Below, piece by piece: positions 14,626 through 21,795 of a DNA stretch of 21,838 bases. The translations under genes were made by a program, and so were the position numbers. Position 1 is the first letter of the stretch. Each line of letters opens with the position of its first letter. This DNA is from Clostridia bacterium (lineage in GTDB: Bacteria; Bacillota_A; Clostridia; Christensenellales; Aristaeellaceae). Location of the stretch: assembly GCA_017397695.1 (NCBI GenBank), contig JAFQIF010000120.1, positions 1 through 21,838 on the forward strand. Direction: 5' to 3'. Under the pieces are notes generated by a model. It was not told the DNA's origin, searched no databases, and saw only the letters and a program-made list of their open reading frames with translations.

Positions 14626-14666
14626 AAAAAGGACCATGCCGTGTGGGCCACGACATAGTCCTTTTT
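14626..14666 (-). terminator. Terminator after the PTS IICB gene
   Basis: Two 18-nt arms (14626-14643 and 14649-14666) pair with only two mismatched or wobble positions. On the minus strand the stem ends in five T. It lies 12 bp past the stop codon and just upstream of the next gene's promoter. Confidence 0.85.
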
Positions 14667-14677
14667 ATTCAGGCGAA

Positions 14678-16171
14678 TTACTTCGCGAGCTTCTTGAACT
14701 CGTCGAAGACGAACTGCACCTTCGGTCCGATGATGACCTGGACGCTGTTCTTGCCCGGGCGGATAACGCCCGCGCAGCCGGAGGACTTGATCTTCTTCTC
14801 GTCAACCAGCAGGCGATCCTTCACCTCGAGACGCAGACGGGTGATGCAGTGATCGATAGAAGCCATGTTCTCCTTGCCGCCGCAGCCCTCGAGAATGATG
14901 GCCGCCATCGCGGTGAAGTCATTGTTGCTCAGCTCGATCTTGGTCTCGGCGTCCTGATCGTCCTCACGGCCCGGGGTCTTCAGATCCCACTTGGTGATGG
15001 CGAACTTGAACACGAGATAGAACACCACGAACGCAGCGGCGCCCAGCGGCAGAATCAGCCAGGTGTTGGCAGCGGCCGGCAGGGAAGCAGAGAAGATCAG
15101 GTCGGTCAGGCCCGCGGAGAAGCAGAAGCCAGCGCGGAAGCCCAGAGCGACGGTCACAGCCGCGAAGATGCCGTAGAGGGCAGCATACACGACGTACAGC
15201 GGGAAGGCGAGGAACATGAACGCGAACTCGAACGGCTCGGTAACGCCGCACAGCATCGCGCAGACAGCAGCAGCGCCAACCAGACCGATCGCGGCCTTAC
15301 GCTTGTTCTCCTTGGCAGTCTGGATCATCGCGACGGCAGCGCCGGCGATACCAAACATCATGCACGGGAAGAAGCCGGCCATGTACATACCGACGGACCA
15401 GTCGATGACGGTGCCGTTGGCCATGGTGCCGCCCTCAGTCAGCGCGCCCCAGTAAGCGGTCAGGTCGCCCAGACCGATGGTGTCAAACCAGAACACGTTG
15501 TTCAGAGCGTGATGCAGGCCGGTCGGGATGAGTAGACGGTTGAGGAACGCATAGATACCAGCACCGATAGCGCCCATGCCCTTGATGCCGTTGCCGATGG
15601 AAACCAGCACACCGAAGATCACCGGCCAGGCGAACAGCAGGATGGCGGAAACAACGATGGACACAACGCCGGTCACGATGGCAACAGAACGCTTGCCGCT
15701 GAAGAACGCCAGGACGTCCGGCAGCTTGGTGCCCTTGAACTTGTTGTAGCAAACAGCGCCGATGATACCGGACAGGATGCCGGTGAACGGGTTGGCGATC
15801 TTGGAGAACGCAACAGCGTTGACCGGATCAGCGATCATACCCGGGGCGATGGTGGACACGGAGCCGGAAGACAGCAGCGTGGTGATCATCAGCCAGGAAA
15901 CCAGACCGGCCAGGCCGGCGGTGCCGTCATTGTCCTCGGCCAGGCCCACGCCCACGCCGATGGCAAACAGGAGCGCCATGTTGTCAATCAGAGCAGCACC
16001 GGCCTTCACAAGGAAGAAGCCGAGTACGTAAGCAAAACCTTCGGTCGCGCCGGCAGCGCCCATGACGGCCGGAGCAAACGCGTAACCAAGGCCCATCAGA
16101 ATGCCGCAGATCGGCAGACAGGCCACGGGCAGCATCAGAGCCTTGCCCAGTTTCTGCAGATAACGCATCAT
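14678..16171 (-). CDS. nagE: PTS sugar permease, IICB, N-acetylglucosamine/glucose type
   Basis: Imports and phosphorylates a sugar at the expense of PEP through the PTS. The IIC part (about 1-400) has roughly ten membrane segments, with IDNMALLFAIGVGVG (62-76), KLPDVLAFFSGKR (149-161), LLIPTGLHHALN (213-224) and the active-site TEP (311-313) in GVTEPFEF. A short linker leads to IIB (about 415-497), with phosphocysteine C442 in SIDHCITRLRLEV. Linker entry KWDLKTPGRED and the IIC motifs resemble NagE more than PtsG, so GlcNAc is the favoured substrate, but glucose cannot be excluded. Unlike E. coli NagE there is no fused IIA; that is the separate gene upstream. The first ATG (16171) has AGGAGG 10 nt upstream; an ATG follows directly. 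No nagA or nagB is in view. Confidence 0.9.
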   Translation of the reverse strand: MMRYLQKLGKALMLPVACLPICGILMGLGYAFAPAVMGAAGATEGFAYVLGFFLVKAGAALIDNMALLFAIGVGVGLAEDNDGTAGLAGLVSWLMITTLLSSGSVSTIAPGMIADPVNAVAFSKIANPFTGILSGIIGAVCYNKFKGTKLPDVLAFFSGKRSVAIVTGVVSIVVSAILLFAWPVIFGVLVSIGNGIKGMGAIGAGIYAFLNRLLIPTGLHHALNNVFWFDTIGLGDLTAYWGALTEGGTMANGTVIDWSVGMYMAGFFPCMMFGIAGAAVAMIQTAKENKRKAAIGLVGAAAVCAMLCGVTEPFEFAFMFLAFPLYVVYAALYGIFAAVTVALGFRAGFCFSAGLTDLIFSASLPAAANTWLILPLGAAAFVVFYLVFKFAITKWDLKTPGREDDQDAETKIELSNNDFTAMAAIILEGCGGKENMASIDHCITRLRLEVKDRLLVDEKKIKSSGCAGVIRPGKNSVQVIIGPKVQFVFDEFKKLAK

Positions 16172-16428
16172 AAGTGAAATTCCTCCTGAATCTCTTCTAT
16201 TATCTCACGGACAACCGGCCCACGGCGTCCGGGATAAACATACCCTTCTGCGGCAAAACACCGCAAAACCCCCAAACCAGCAGCACTCAAGGCCCCTCCG
16301 GCCTCAAAATACAGCTTCAGAACCGCATAACGCCTTGTTCCTGCCGCAGCAAGGAATCAAAGCGCCCTCCGCGCGAAAGATTCCCTTAGAAGCAAGCCCA
16401 AGGGGCGTATAGTCCAGCGGAATACTGA
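16172..16428 (-). other. 257-bp leader between the IIA and IICB genes
   Basis: No gene is evident. On the minus strand it contains a GC-rich hairpin (AGGCC with GGCCT, about 16289-16305) without a U-run, then the AGGAGG of nagE. I found no convincing -10/-35 pair, so nagE is probably cotranscribed with the IIA gene despite the long gap. Confidence 0.45.
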
Positions 16429-16914
16429 TTATTTCGCCAGCTTGATGACGGCGTCGCCCTCGGCGACAACCTTGCCCACAACAGTTTCAAAGGTCTTGAA
16501 ATCGTCGCTGTTGCACACGACAACCGGGGTGATGGTGTCGTAGCCCTCGGCAGCGATCGCATCCTTGTCAAACTCGATGAGCAGCTGGCCCTTCTTCACC
16601 TTATCGCCAGCCTGGCAGTGCACGGTATAGTACTTGCCCTGCAGGTTCACGGTGTCGATACCCACATGAATGAGCATCTCCACACCGTTGTCGGTCGTCA
16701 GGCTCACGGCATGACCAGTTTCAAACATCATATCGACGGTCGCATCACACGGCGCAACCACGCGGCCCGCAGCCGGCTTGATCGCCATACCTCTGCCCAG
16801 CATCTCCTCGCCGAAGGTCGGATCGTTCACCTCGCTGGAAGCAACAGCCTCGCCGGCTACCGGCGCGCCGATTTCGTCAAGCTTCTTGCCAAAGATCTTA
16901 TCAAACAGTCCCAT
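16429..16914 (-). CDS. crr: PTS IIA component, glucose family (Crr-like)
   Basis: Soluble phosphocarrier passing phosphate from HPr to IIB of the neighbouring permease. Its 161 residues have the active-site pair H68 (ETGHAVSL) and H83 (EMLIHVGIDTV), equivalent to E. coli H75 and H90. The swivel region GRGMAIKPAAGRVVAP (40-55) and QAGDKVKKGQLLIEFD (101-116) are also typical. ATG 16914 is preceded by AAAGGGG about 9 nt away. It has a strong promoter and a structured leader and is followed by IICB. A role in catabolite control is possible but cannot be read from the sequence; Firmicutes mainly use HPr-Ser46-P for this. Confidence 0.95.
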   Translation of the reverse strand: MGLFDKIFGKKLDEIGAPVAGEAVASSEVNDPTFGEEMLGRGMAIKPAAGRVVAPCDATVDMMFETGHAVSLTTDNGVEMLIHVGIDTVNLQGKYYTVHCQAGDKVKKGQLLIEFDKDAIAAEGYDTITPVVVCNSDDFKTFETVVGKVVAEGDAVIKLAK

Positions 16915-16962
16915 GGTATGAATCCCCTTTCCATACTGGTTTGTTTATCCGACAAACAGTAT
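16915..16962 (-). promoter_or_regulatory. Structured leader of the PTS IIA gene
   Basis: On the minus strand ATACTG-TTTGT (16962-16952) pairs with ACAAACCAGTAT (16944-16933), leaving one bulged base. The last part of that arm can instead join GTATG (16936-16932) with CATAC (16920-16916), enclosing the GGGG ribosome site in an 11-nt loop. The two forms are mutually exclusive. Some PTS genes use RNA-binding antiterminators, but no such regulator gene or consensus is identified here. Confidence 0.4.
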
Positions 16963-16963
16963 A

Positions 16964-16971
16964 TACGCGTA
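16964..16971. promoter_or_regulatory. Palindrome TACGCGTA, possible operator downstream of the PTS promoter
   Basis: A perfect 8-bp palindrome with partly symmetric flanks lies about 30 bp downstream of the -10 box. It loosely resembles a catabolite-response element (central CG) but does not fit the consensus well. Confidence 0.25.
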
Positions 16972-16999
16972 CACAAACGCCTGATTAATATTACAATTT

Positions 17000-17028
17000 A
17001 GTATATCAAATCCATCTGAGAAAGTCAA
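17000..17028 (-). promoter_or_regulatory. Promoter of the PTS operon
   Basis: On the minus strand TTGACT (17028-17023) and TATACT (17005-17000) with a 17-bp spacer. The leader would be about 80 nt. Confidence 0.82.
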
Positions 17029-17070
17029 ACCGTTTTACTCTCTTTCTGCACATTTGTACTACAAATCCAA

Positions 17071-17823
17071 TTATTCCACTTGCCGCTCTTCCAGCGCTGC
17101 GCGCGCCGCCGAAACTGCTCCTGCGTCTGTGCAAAAACGCTCAAATTCGTTCATCATCGGCAGCCCCATCGGCACGCCTTCACGCCTGAAAATCATGCCG
17201 CTTTCTACGGTCTTTTTGGCCGACAGATGAAATGCGTGAGCACCTGTCCATGCGTGCAGTTGCGCGATATTGCGCGCATTCACACCGCTGCCCGGCATGA
17301 TCATGACCCTCGAGCCCGCCTGGAGTACAAGCTTTGCAATCAGCTCAGCGCCCTCCTGCGCCGTCGCTTTTTGGCCGGAGGTCAGAATCGTGTCAAAGCC
17401 AATTCCGCATGCTTGCTCAAGCGCCTCTTCGGCGTCCCGGCATACGTCAAACGCCCGGTGCAGCGTAAGGTGCAGACTCTGCGCCGCCTCTCGGCATGCT
17501 TTCAGGAACTCCACATCCAGCGAACCGTCCGGAAGCAGTGCGCCAACAACAGCGCCCTTCGCGCCCAGCGCCTGCAGCTGCGCAATGCTTTCCAGCTGCT
17601 CACGCTTTTCATCCTCCGTGAACAGGAAATCTCCGAATCGCGGACGGATCAGCACATGCACCGGCACGCCCAGCGTAGCAGCCTCACGGATCAGATACGG
17701 TGAAGGCGTTGTACCGCCGATGATCAGATTCGCACACAGCTCCAGCCTGTCCGCGCCGCCGCGCACAGCCTCCCGCGCAGATTCCATCGAATCGACGCAC
17801 ACCTCGATCAGGGCTCTGCCCAT
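17071..17823 (-). CDS. cutC: CutC family protein
   Basis: TIM-barrel protein of 250 residues, historically linked to copper homeostasis, although its biochemical role is unsettled. Conserved features are IEVCVDSMESAREAVRGGAD (6-25), RLELCANLIIGGTTPS (26-41), RPRFGDF (60-66), LHRAFDV (121-127) and the glycine loop MPGSGVNARN (176-185), with H199 near the barrel end. ATG 17823 has GGAGGA 6 nt upstream, whereas an extension to 17853 lacks a site. It lies downstream of the PfkB kinase on the same strand but is separated by 231 bp full of hairpins. No copper exporter or chaperone is near, so a link to copper has no support from context. Confidence 0.93.
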   Translation of the reverse strand: MGRALIEVCVDSMESAREAVRGGADRLELCANLIIGGTTPSPYLIREAATLGVPVHVLIRPRFGDFLFTEDEKREQLESIAQLQALGAKGAVVGALLPDGSLDVEFLKACREAAQSLHLTLHRAFDVCRDAEEALEQACGIGFDTILTSGQKATAQEGAELIAKLVLQAGSRVMIMPGSGVNARNIAQLHAWTGAHAFHLSAKKTVESGMIFRREGVPMGLPMMNEFERFCTDAGAVSAARAALEERQVE

Positions 17824-17873
17824 GTTTCTTCCTCCATTGAAAAGAAGCTGCAAATCTCTTCACAGCCCCGATA

Positions 17874-18062
17874 ATCCCCAAGGGGATGCTTGAAGGGGCC
17901 GCAGCCCCTTCAAATAGAATCAGCAGCAGCGACATGTGCGGTGCGAGGAGCGGCTGCAAGTCGCTTCCTATATCGTTTTCCGGCCGTGCGCATGGCGCAC
18001 AGGAAAACGATGTAAACCGTCGCAAGTCTGCGCAGCAGACTTGCGACGAACGCGTTAGCGTT
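17874..18062. repeat. Cluster of strong palindromes between kdgK and cutC
   Basis: Four hairpins follow in close succession: TTGAAGGGGC/GCCCCTTCAA (17890-17913, 10-bp stem); a two-part stem ATCGTTTTCC/GGAAAACGAT around GTGCGC/GCGCAC (17972-18011); a perfect 13-bp stem with a 3-nt loop (18019-18047, GTCGCAAGTCTGC); and AACGC/GCGTT (18049-18062), which spans the kdgK stop codon. ATCCC/GGGAT (17874-17887) precedes them. None ends in a clear U-run, so they look like repeat elements or mRNA 3'-end structures more than ordinary terminators. Confidence 0.75.
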
Positions 18063-19140
18063 TAATATCGTAGTTCATGTTCATCAGGTTCTTGATGCTC
18101 TGCACATCGTCGGTGATGTTCGCATCGCCGTGGATGGTGTGCTTGATCACGCTGGAGGCAACCGCAAAGTTCACCATGTCCATCGGCTTGTAGTCATGGA
18201 ACATCGCATAAATCAGACCGCTGGCAAAGGCGTCACCGCCGCCGACACGATCGAGGATGTTGAAGGTGAACATGCGGCTCTCAAACGTATGGCCCTGATA
18301 CCACATGAACGCCTTGAGGCTGTTCTCCGAGCCGGAGTGTGCATAACGCACGTGGCGCGCGATACACTTGAGATTCGGATAGCGCTGCACAAACTTCTGG
18401 AAGATTTCGTCCTGCTGCTCGTAGGTCGGCTGCAGCGGCACGCCGTCCTTCCAGTCGCCCTTGCTGTGATCCTCTTCATCCTTCCACAGGTGATACGGCT
18501 CGATGCCCATGAGCACATCCACATACGGCAGGCACATGGTGCAGTAATCGCGTGCCTGTTCCCAGGTCCACAGCTTGGAGCGGAAGTTGCCGTCAAAGGA
18601 AACCGTCAGGCCCATCTCTTTGGCGGTCTTGAGCATGGTCATAATGACCTCCGGGCAATGACCGCCGATGGCAGGCGTGATGCCGGAAAGATGCAGCCAA
18701 TCGAAGCCTTCCAGCAGCGCATGGAAGTCATAGTCCTTGAAGTCGTACTCGGAAAGCGCGCTGTGCTTGCGATCATAGATGACCTTGCTGGGACGGATTC
18801 CGTATCCAGTCTCCAGATAATAGGTGCCCAGGCGATGGCTCGGGGTCTCTTCCGGAGTAGAAAGGATCACCGGCGTGCAGTGCACATCGTTGGAGCGCAG
18901 CAAACGGATGGCGCTCTTGCCGATGGAGTTGTTCGGCACTACGGAGAAGAACGTGGAATCAATGCCCAGGTTCGCCAGCGCCAGCGCAATGTTCGCCTCG
19001 CTGCCGCCATAGCTCGCCTCAAAACTGGATGCCATGCGCAGCTTTTCATAGTTGGGCGGGGTCAAGCGAAGCATGATTTCACCCATGGTGATGAACTTCT
19101 TGGTCGGCTTATCGCTGATGAGCGGATTGTGATGAATCAT
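18055..19140 (-). CDS. kdgK: PfkB-family sugar kinase, probable 2-dehydro-3-deoxygluconokinase
   Basis: Likely phosphorylates 2-keto-3-deoxygluconate or a similar sugar acid with ATP. The 361-residue protein has ITMGEIMLRLTPP (17-29), YGGSEANIALALANLG (44-59) and the catalytic signature DRVGGGDAF (297-305) with base D303, all near KDG kinases. SFDGNFRSKLW (181-191) is another family mark. An insert at about 216-250, rich in Asp, Lys and Trp, makes it longer than most KDG kinases (about 310-340). ATG 19140 has GGAAGGAAGG 8 nt upstream. No KDPG aldolase or uronate gene is in the window, so the substrate rests on similarity alone; a fructokinase-like or other PfkB activity is possible. Confidence 0.82.
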   Translation of the reverse strand: MIHHNPLISDKPTKKFITMGEIMLRLTPPNYEKLRMASSFEASYGGSEANIALALANLGIDSTFFSVVPNNSIGKSAIRLLRSNDVHCTPVILSTPEETPSHRLGTYYLETGYGIRPSKVIYDRKHSALSEYDFKDYDFHALLEGFDWLHLSGITPAIGGHCPEVIMTMLKTAKEMGLTVSFDGNFRSKLWTWEQARDYCTMCLPYVDVLMGIEPYHLWKDEEDHSKGDWKDGVPLQPTYEQQDEIFQKFVQRYPNLKCIARHVRYAHSGSENSLKAFMWYQGHTFESRMFTFNILDRVGGGDAFASGLIYAMFHDYKPMDMVNFAVASSVIKHTIHGDANITDDVQSIKNLMNMNYDIKR

Positions 19141-19198
19141 GTTGTTTACCTTCCTTCCGAGTAGTATCAAAAGCATACGAACACATTATATTAAGAAC

Positions 19199-19227
19199 AG
19201 TATACCATGTACTTCCCTCCGATTCAA
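19199..19227 (-). promoter_or_regulatory. Promoter of kdgK
   Basis: On the minus strand TTGAAT (19227-19222) and TATACT (19204-19199), 17 bp apart, giving a leader of about 50 nt. Confidence 0.75.
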
Positions 19228-19276
19228 TGCAGTTTCTACAAAAAATCCATCCCACTTCCCCGATTCCGGGCATCTG

Positions 19277-19285
19277 TGCTACAAT
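19277..19285 (+). promoter_or_regulatory. Extended -10 promoter of ybaK
   Basis: TGCTACAAT is an extended -10 without a recognisable -35. Transcription would start about 25 nt before the ATG at 19317. Confidence 0.55.
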
Positions 19286-19316
19286 AACGCCAAGCAAACC
19301 GAAAGGCGGAATCCCC

Positions 19317-19793
19317 ATGGCTGAAGCAGTCAAAACCAACGTCGTGCGCATCTTGGAAAAGGACGGCGCCGCGCATACCGTTCATTACTATGATCCCAAT
19401 CAGGGAATCGACGGTCTTTCCGTCGCCCGGCAACTCTGCCAGGATCCACAGGCCGTCTTTAAGACGCTTGTCACCCAGGGCAAAAGTCGCGCGTTCTACG
19501 TATTCGTCATTCCTGTCGGCGCCACGCTCAATCTCAAGCGCGCCGCACAGGCCTGCGGCGAAAAGTCCGTCGAGATGATCGCGCAGAAGATTCTCCTTCC
19601 TACCACCGGCTATATCCACGGCGGCTGCAGTCCCATCGGCATGAAAAAGGTTTTCCCCACCTTCGTCGACGAAACCGCACAGCTGTTTGATACCATCTGC
19701 GTCTCTGCCGGCAAGATCGGTGCGCAGGTCGAGCTTTCCCCGGATGATCTGTGCCGTATCGTGCCTGCGCAGTATGCCTCGCTGACAGATTGA
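19317..19793 (+). CDS. ybaK: Cys-tRNA(Pro) deacylase, YbaK/EbsC family
   Basis: Trans-editing enzyme that removes cysteine mistakenly attached to tRNA-Pro. The 158-residue single domain has the family landmarks: K49 in AVFKTLV, the FYVFVIPVGATLNLK strand (60-74), and GYIHGGCSPIGMKK (98-111), matching the GGxSPxG substrate loop. A cysteine replaces the residue usually found before SPIG (C104). ATG 19317 follows AAGGCGG; an upstream ORF extension to 19227 would overlap the divergent kdgK promoter and is rejected. It is monocistronic, ending before a strong terminator. Confidence 0.94.
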   Translation: MAEAVKTNVVRILEKDGAAHTVHYYDPNQGIDGLSVARQLCQDPQAVFKTLVTQGKSRAFYVFVIPVGATLNLKRAAQACGEKSVEMIAQKILLPTTGYIHGGCSPIGMKKVFPTFVDETAQLFDTICVSAGKIGAQVELSPDDLCRIVPAQYASLTD

Positions 19794-19875
19794 TCTTCAT
19801 GTATATATTTTATCAGCAACAGGCCGCATTCATGTCTTTTATATGTTTTTTCTGTGACTAAATTTCTTCATTTCG

Positions 19876-19906
19876 GCGCAATTCCGGAAGGAATTGTGCT
19901 TTTTTT
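19876..19906 (+). terminator. Intrinsic terminator after ybaK
   Basis: A 10-bp stem with one G-U pair (GCGCAATTCC with GGAATTGTGC), a GGAA tetraloop and seven T. It is 83 bp after the ybaK stop and 63 bp before the flavoprotein ATG, so it could also act as an attenuator for that gene. Confidence 0.88.
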
Positions 19907-19921
19907 GACGAATCCTATATT
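19894..19921 (+). promoter_or_regulatory. Tentative promoter of the flavoprotein gene
   Basis: TTGTGC (19894-19899) and TATATT (19916-19921) are 16 bp apart, and the -35 box overlaps the ybaK terminator stem. An alternative -35, TTGACG (19905-19910), has no good -10. Both are weak for a gene whose codon use looks highly expressed. Confidence 0.35.
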
Positions 19922-19941
19922 GGTTTCTGAATGCAGAAACC
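19922..19941 (+). repeat. Perfect hairpin in the flavoprotein 5' leader
   Basis: GGTTTCTG and CAGAAACC form an 8-bp stem with a 4-nt loop directly upstream of the purine-rich ribosome-site region (AAGGAGAG). It may protect the 5' end of the message or affect its translation. Confidence 0.6.
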
Positions 19942-19968
19942 AGAGAAAGAAGAAGGAGAGAACCACCT

Positions 19969-21639
19969 ATGAACAACATGCTCAAGCTTGTCAGCCTGCT
20001 GACCTGCCTCTGCCTGCTGCTCGGCTCTGTCGCCCTGGCGGATACCTACACCGCCACCGGCAACGGCTACGGCGGACAGCTGACCGTCGAGGTCACCATC
20101 GAGGGCGGCGTCATCACCGACGTCGTGCTCGGCGAAAACCATGAGACCAACGTCGTCATGGATCGCGCGTTCCCGGTCATCCGTGAGCGCATCATCACCG
20201 CGAACACCGCGGATGTGGACAGCGTTTCCGCTGCCACCTTCTCTTCCTACGCCGTGAAGACTGCCGTCGCGGACGCGATGAAGCAGGCCGGCCTCGAGGC
20301 TCCGGCCGTTTCTATGCAGAACGCGGAAAAGCCGGCGGCCGAGCGCGCTGCTGAAACCTGCGACATCGTGATCGTGGGCGGCGGCCCGGCGGGCCTGGCT
20401 GCCGCGATCGGCGCCAAGCAGACCAACGCCGATGCGAACGTCATCATCGTTGAGAAGCTCGACATCCTTTCCGGCAACGGCAAGTTCGACATGAACTTCT
20501 TCGACATGATCAATACGCAGGCGCAGCACGCTGCGAATACCGAGCGCTACATCACCAATCAGGTCGAGAATTTCATCGAAGACAAGTCCGCCTCCGGCGA
20601 AACTGCCGAGCGTATCGCTGTCTGGGCTGAGGAAGAGAACAACCTCGACGCCTGGCTGCGTGAGATGGGCGTTGCGCTCAACTACAACTACGGCGGCACC
20701 AACCACATGGCTGAGGCTGACCGCTATGCCGGCGAAGCCATCCAGGAAGGCCTCGAGAATGCCGTCTTCGGTTTTGGCGTCGATGTTCGCACCGGCACCA
20801 AGGGTGTTGATCTGGTCATGGAAGACGGCGTCTGCAAGGGCGTGATCGTGACCAACAACCAGAACGAGACCTACACCATCAATGCCAAGAACACCATCAT
20901 CGCTACCGGCGGCTGGTGCTTCAACAAGGAGCTCCTGGCCAAGTATGCTCCGGGTTATGAGGTTTTCAACACCTCCAACCAGATGGGCGCGACCGGCGAC
21001 TTTGTTCCGGTGTTTGAGAAGTACGGCTTCAAGATGGATCAGATGGGCAAGATGTCCTTCTTCGCCAACATCATCGTGCCGCGCCGTGACCTGACCGGCG
21101 GCGCCGACATGAACCTGTTTGCCAACAAGGAAGGCGCGCTGCTGCCCAACGCTTCCGGCAAGGCCCGCGGCGAGCTCGTTCAGGCTCAGACCGACGGCGC
21201 TGCCTACTACATCACCGACAAGACCGGCTACGAGTCCTTCTACCGCATCCGCAAGCATGTGGGCCTGGGCTACTACTCCGAGGGCGCGACCCTGGAAGAG
21301 CTTGCCGGCAAGCTGGGCATCGATGCCGCCGGCCTGACCGCCTCCGTCGAGCAGTATAATGCCGACGCCGCTGCGGGCGCCGAGAACGCGATGATCGCCG
21401 CCGTGCCCAAGCGCGCGCTGGACGCCGAAGGCCCGTACTACGGCGTGCGCGTCGAGGGTGCGAACCACATGACCAAGGGCGGCGTTGTCTGTAACGAGAA
21501 GGCTCAGGTCCTGATGGCTGACGACACCGTCGTTCCGGGTCTCTACGCCGCGGGCGAGGTCACCTGGCAGTCCGGCGCTTACTCCCAGTCCGTCTGCTTC
21601 GGCAAGATCGCTGGCGAGCAGGCCGCTGCGTCCCTGTAA
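19969..21639 (+). CDS. Exported FMN- and FAD-containing fumarate-reductase-like flavoprotein
   Basis: Predicted extracytoplasmic reductase of an alpha,beta-unsaturated acid (fumarate-, urocanate- or cinnamate-reductase type), using covalent FMN to feed electrons to FAD. The 556-residue protein has a signal peptide (1-24, cut after VALA), an FMN-binding domain (about 30-105) with DSVSAAT (84-90), where T90 would be flavinylated by ApbE, and a FAD-binding domain from CDIVIVGGGPAGLAAAIGAK (131-150). Further marks are IIATGGW (310-316), TLEELAGKLGID (441-452) and PGLYAAGEV (523-531). The usual catalytic GRRFVNE-type segment is replaced by GALLPNASGKARGELVQ (389-405), so the substrate may differ from fumarate. 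Codon use is strongly biased to AAC, AAG, GAG and ATC, suggesting high expression. No ApbE, heme subunit or electron-donor gene is in view. ATG 19969 has GGAG about 10 nt upstream. Confidence 0.88.
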   Translation: MNNMLKLVSLLTCLCLLLGSVALADTYTATGNGYGGQLTVEVTIEGGVITDVVLGENHETNVVMDRAFPVIRERIITANTADVDSVSAATFSSYAVKTAVADAMKQAGLEAPAVSMQNAEKPAAERAAETCDIVIVGGGPAGLAAAIGAKQTNADANVIIVEKLDILSGNGKFDMNFFDMINTQAQHAANTERYITNQVENFIEDKSASGETAERIAVWAEEENNLDAWLREMGVALNYNYGGTNHMAEADRYAGEAIQEGLENAVFGFGVDVRTGTKGVDLVMEDGVCKGVIVTNNQNETYTINAKNTIIATGGWCFNKELLAKYAPGYEVFNTSNQMGATGDFVPVFEKYGFKMDQMGKMSFFANIIVPRRDLTGGADMNLFANKEGALLPNASGKARGELVQAQTDGAAYYITDKTGYESFYRIRKHVGLGYYSEGATLEELAGKLGIDAAGLTASVEQYNADAAAGAENAMIAAVPKRALDAEGPYYGVRVEGANHMTKGGVVCNEKAQVLMADDTVVPGLYAAGEVTWQSGAYSQSVCFGKIAGEQAAASL

Positions 21640-21650
21640 TCCCTATACGC

Positions 21651-21683
21651 AAAAGAGCTCCTGGAAACAGGAGCTCTTTTCTT
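21651..21683 (+). terminator. Intrinsic terminator after the flavoprotein gene
   Basis: A perfect 13-bp stem (AAAAGAGCTCCTG with CAGGAGCTCTTTT), GAAA loop and trailing T-run, 11 bp after the stop codon. Confidence 0.92.
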
Positions 21684-21719
21684 ATTGCTGATTCGGGATA
21701 TTTAGTTCACTAAGCAGCA

Positions 21720-21795
21720 TGAAGCCGCCGCGAAGCGAAGAAGGGGTCTGGGGACAATGTCCCCAGGCGGGTTTGGGCGGCAGCCCAACGTTTCC
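21720..21795 (+). repeat. Dispersed GC-rich palindromic repeat, copy 2
   Basis: This 76-bp block is the plus-strand counterpart of 2222-2299. It shares the GCCGCGAAGCGAAGAAGGGG core, the GGGGA/TCCCC hairpin, GGGCGGCAGCCC and the terminal AACGTT. A small GCGC-GAA-GCGC hairpin follows (about 21798-21808). No gene is evident from 21684 to the window end. Confidence 0.8.

Noticed and set aside
17052..17066. ATTTGT/ACAAAT hairpin after cutC as a terminator
   Set aside because: The stem is only six A/T-rich pairs and no U-run follows on the minus strand.
19915..21468. 517-residue minus-strand ORF opposite the flavoprotein
   Set aside because: Mirror of a strongly codon-biased gene with FMN and FAD motifs on the plus strand.
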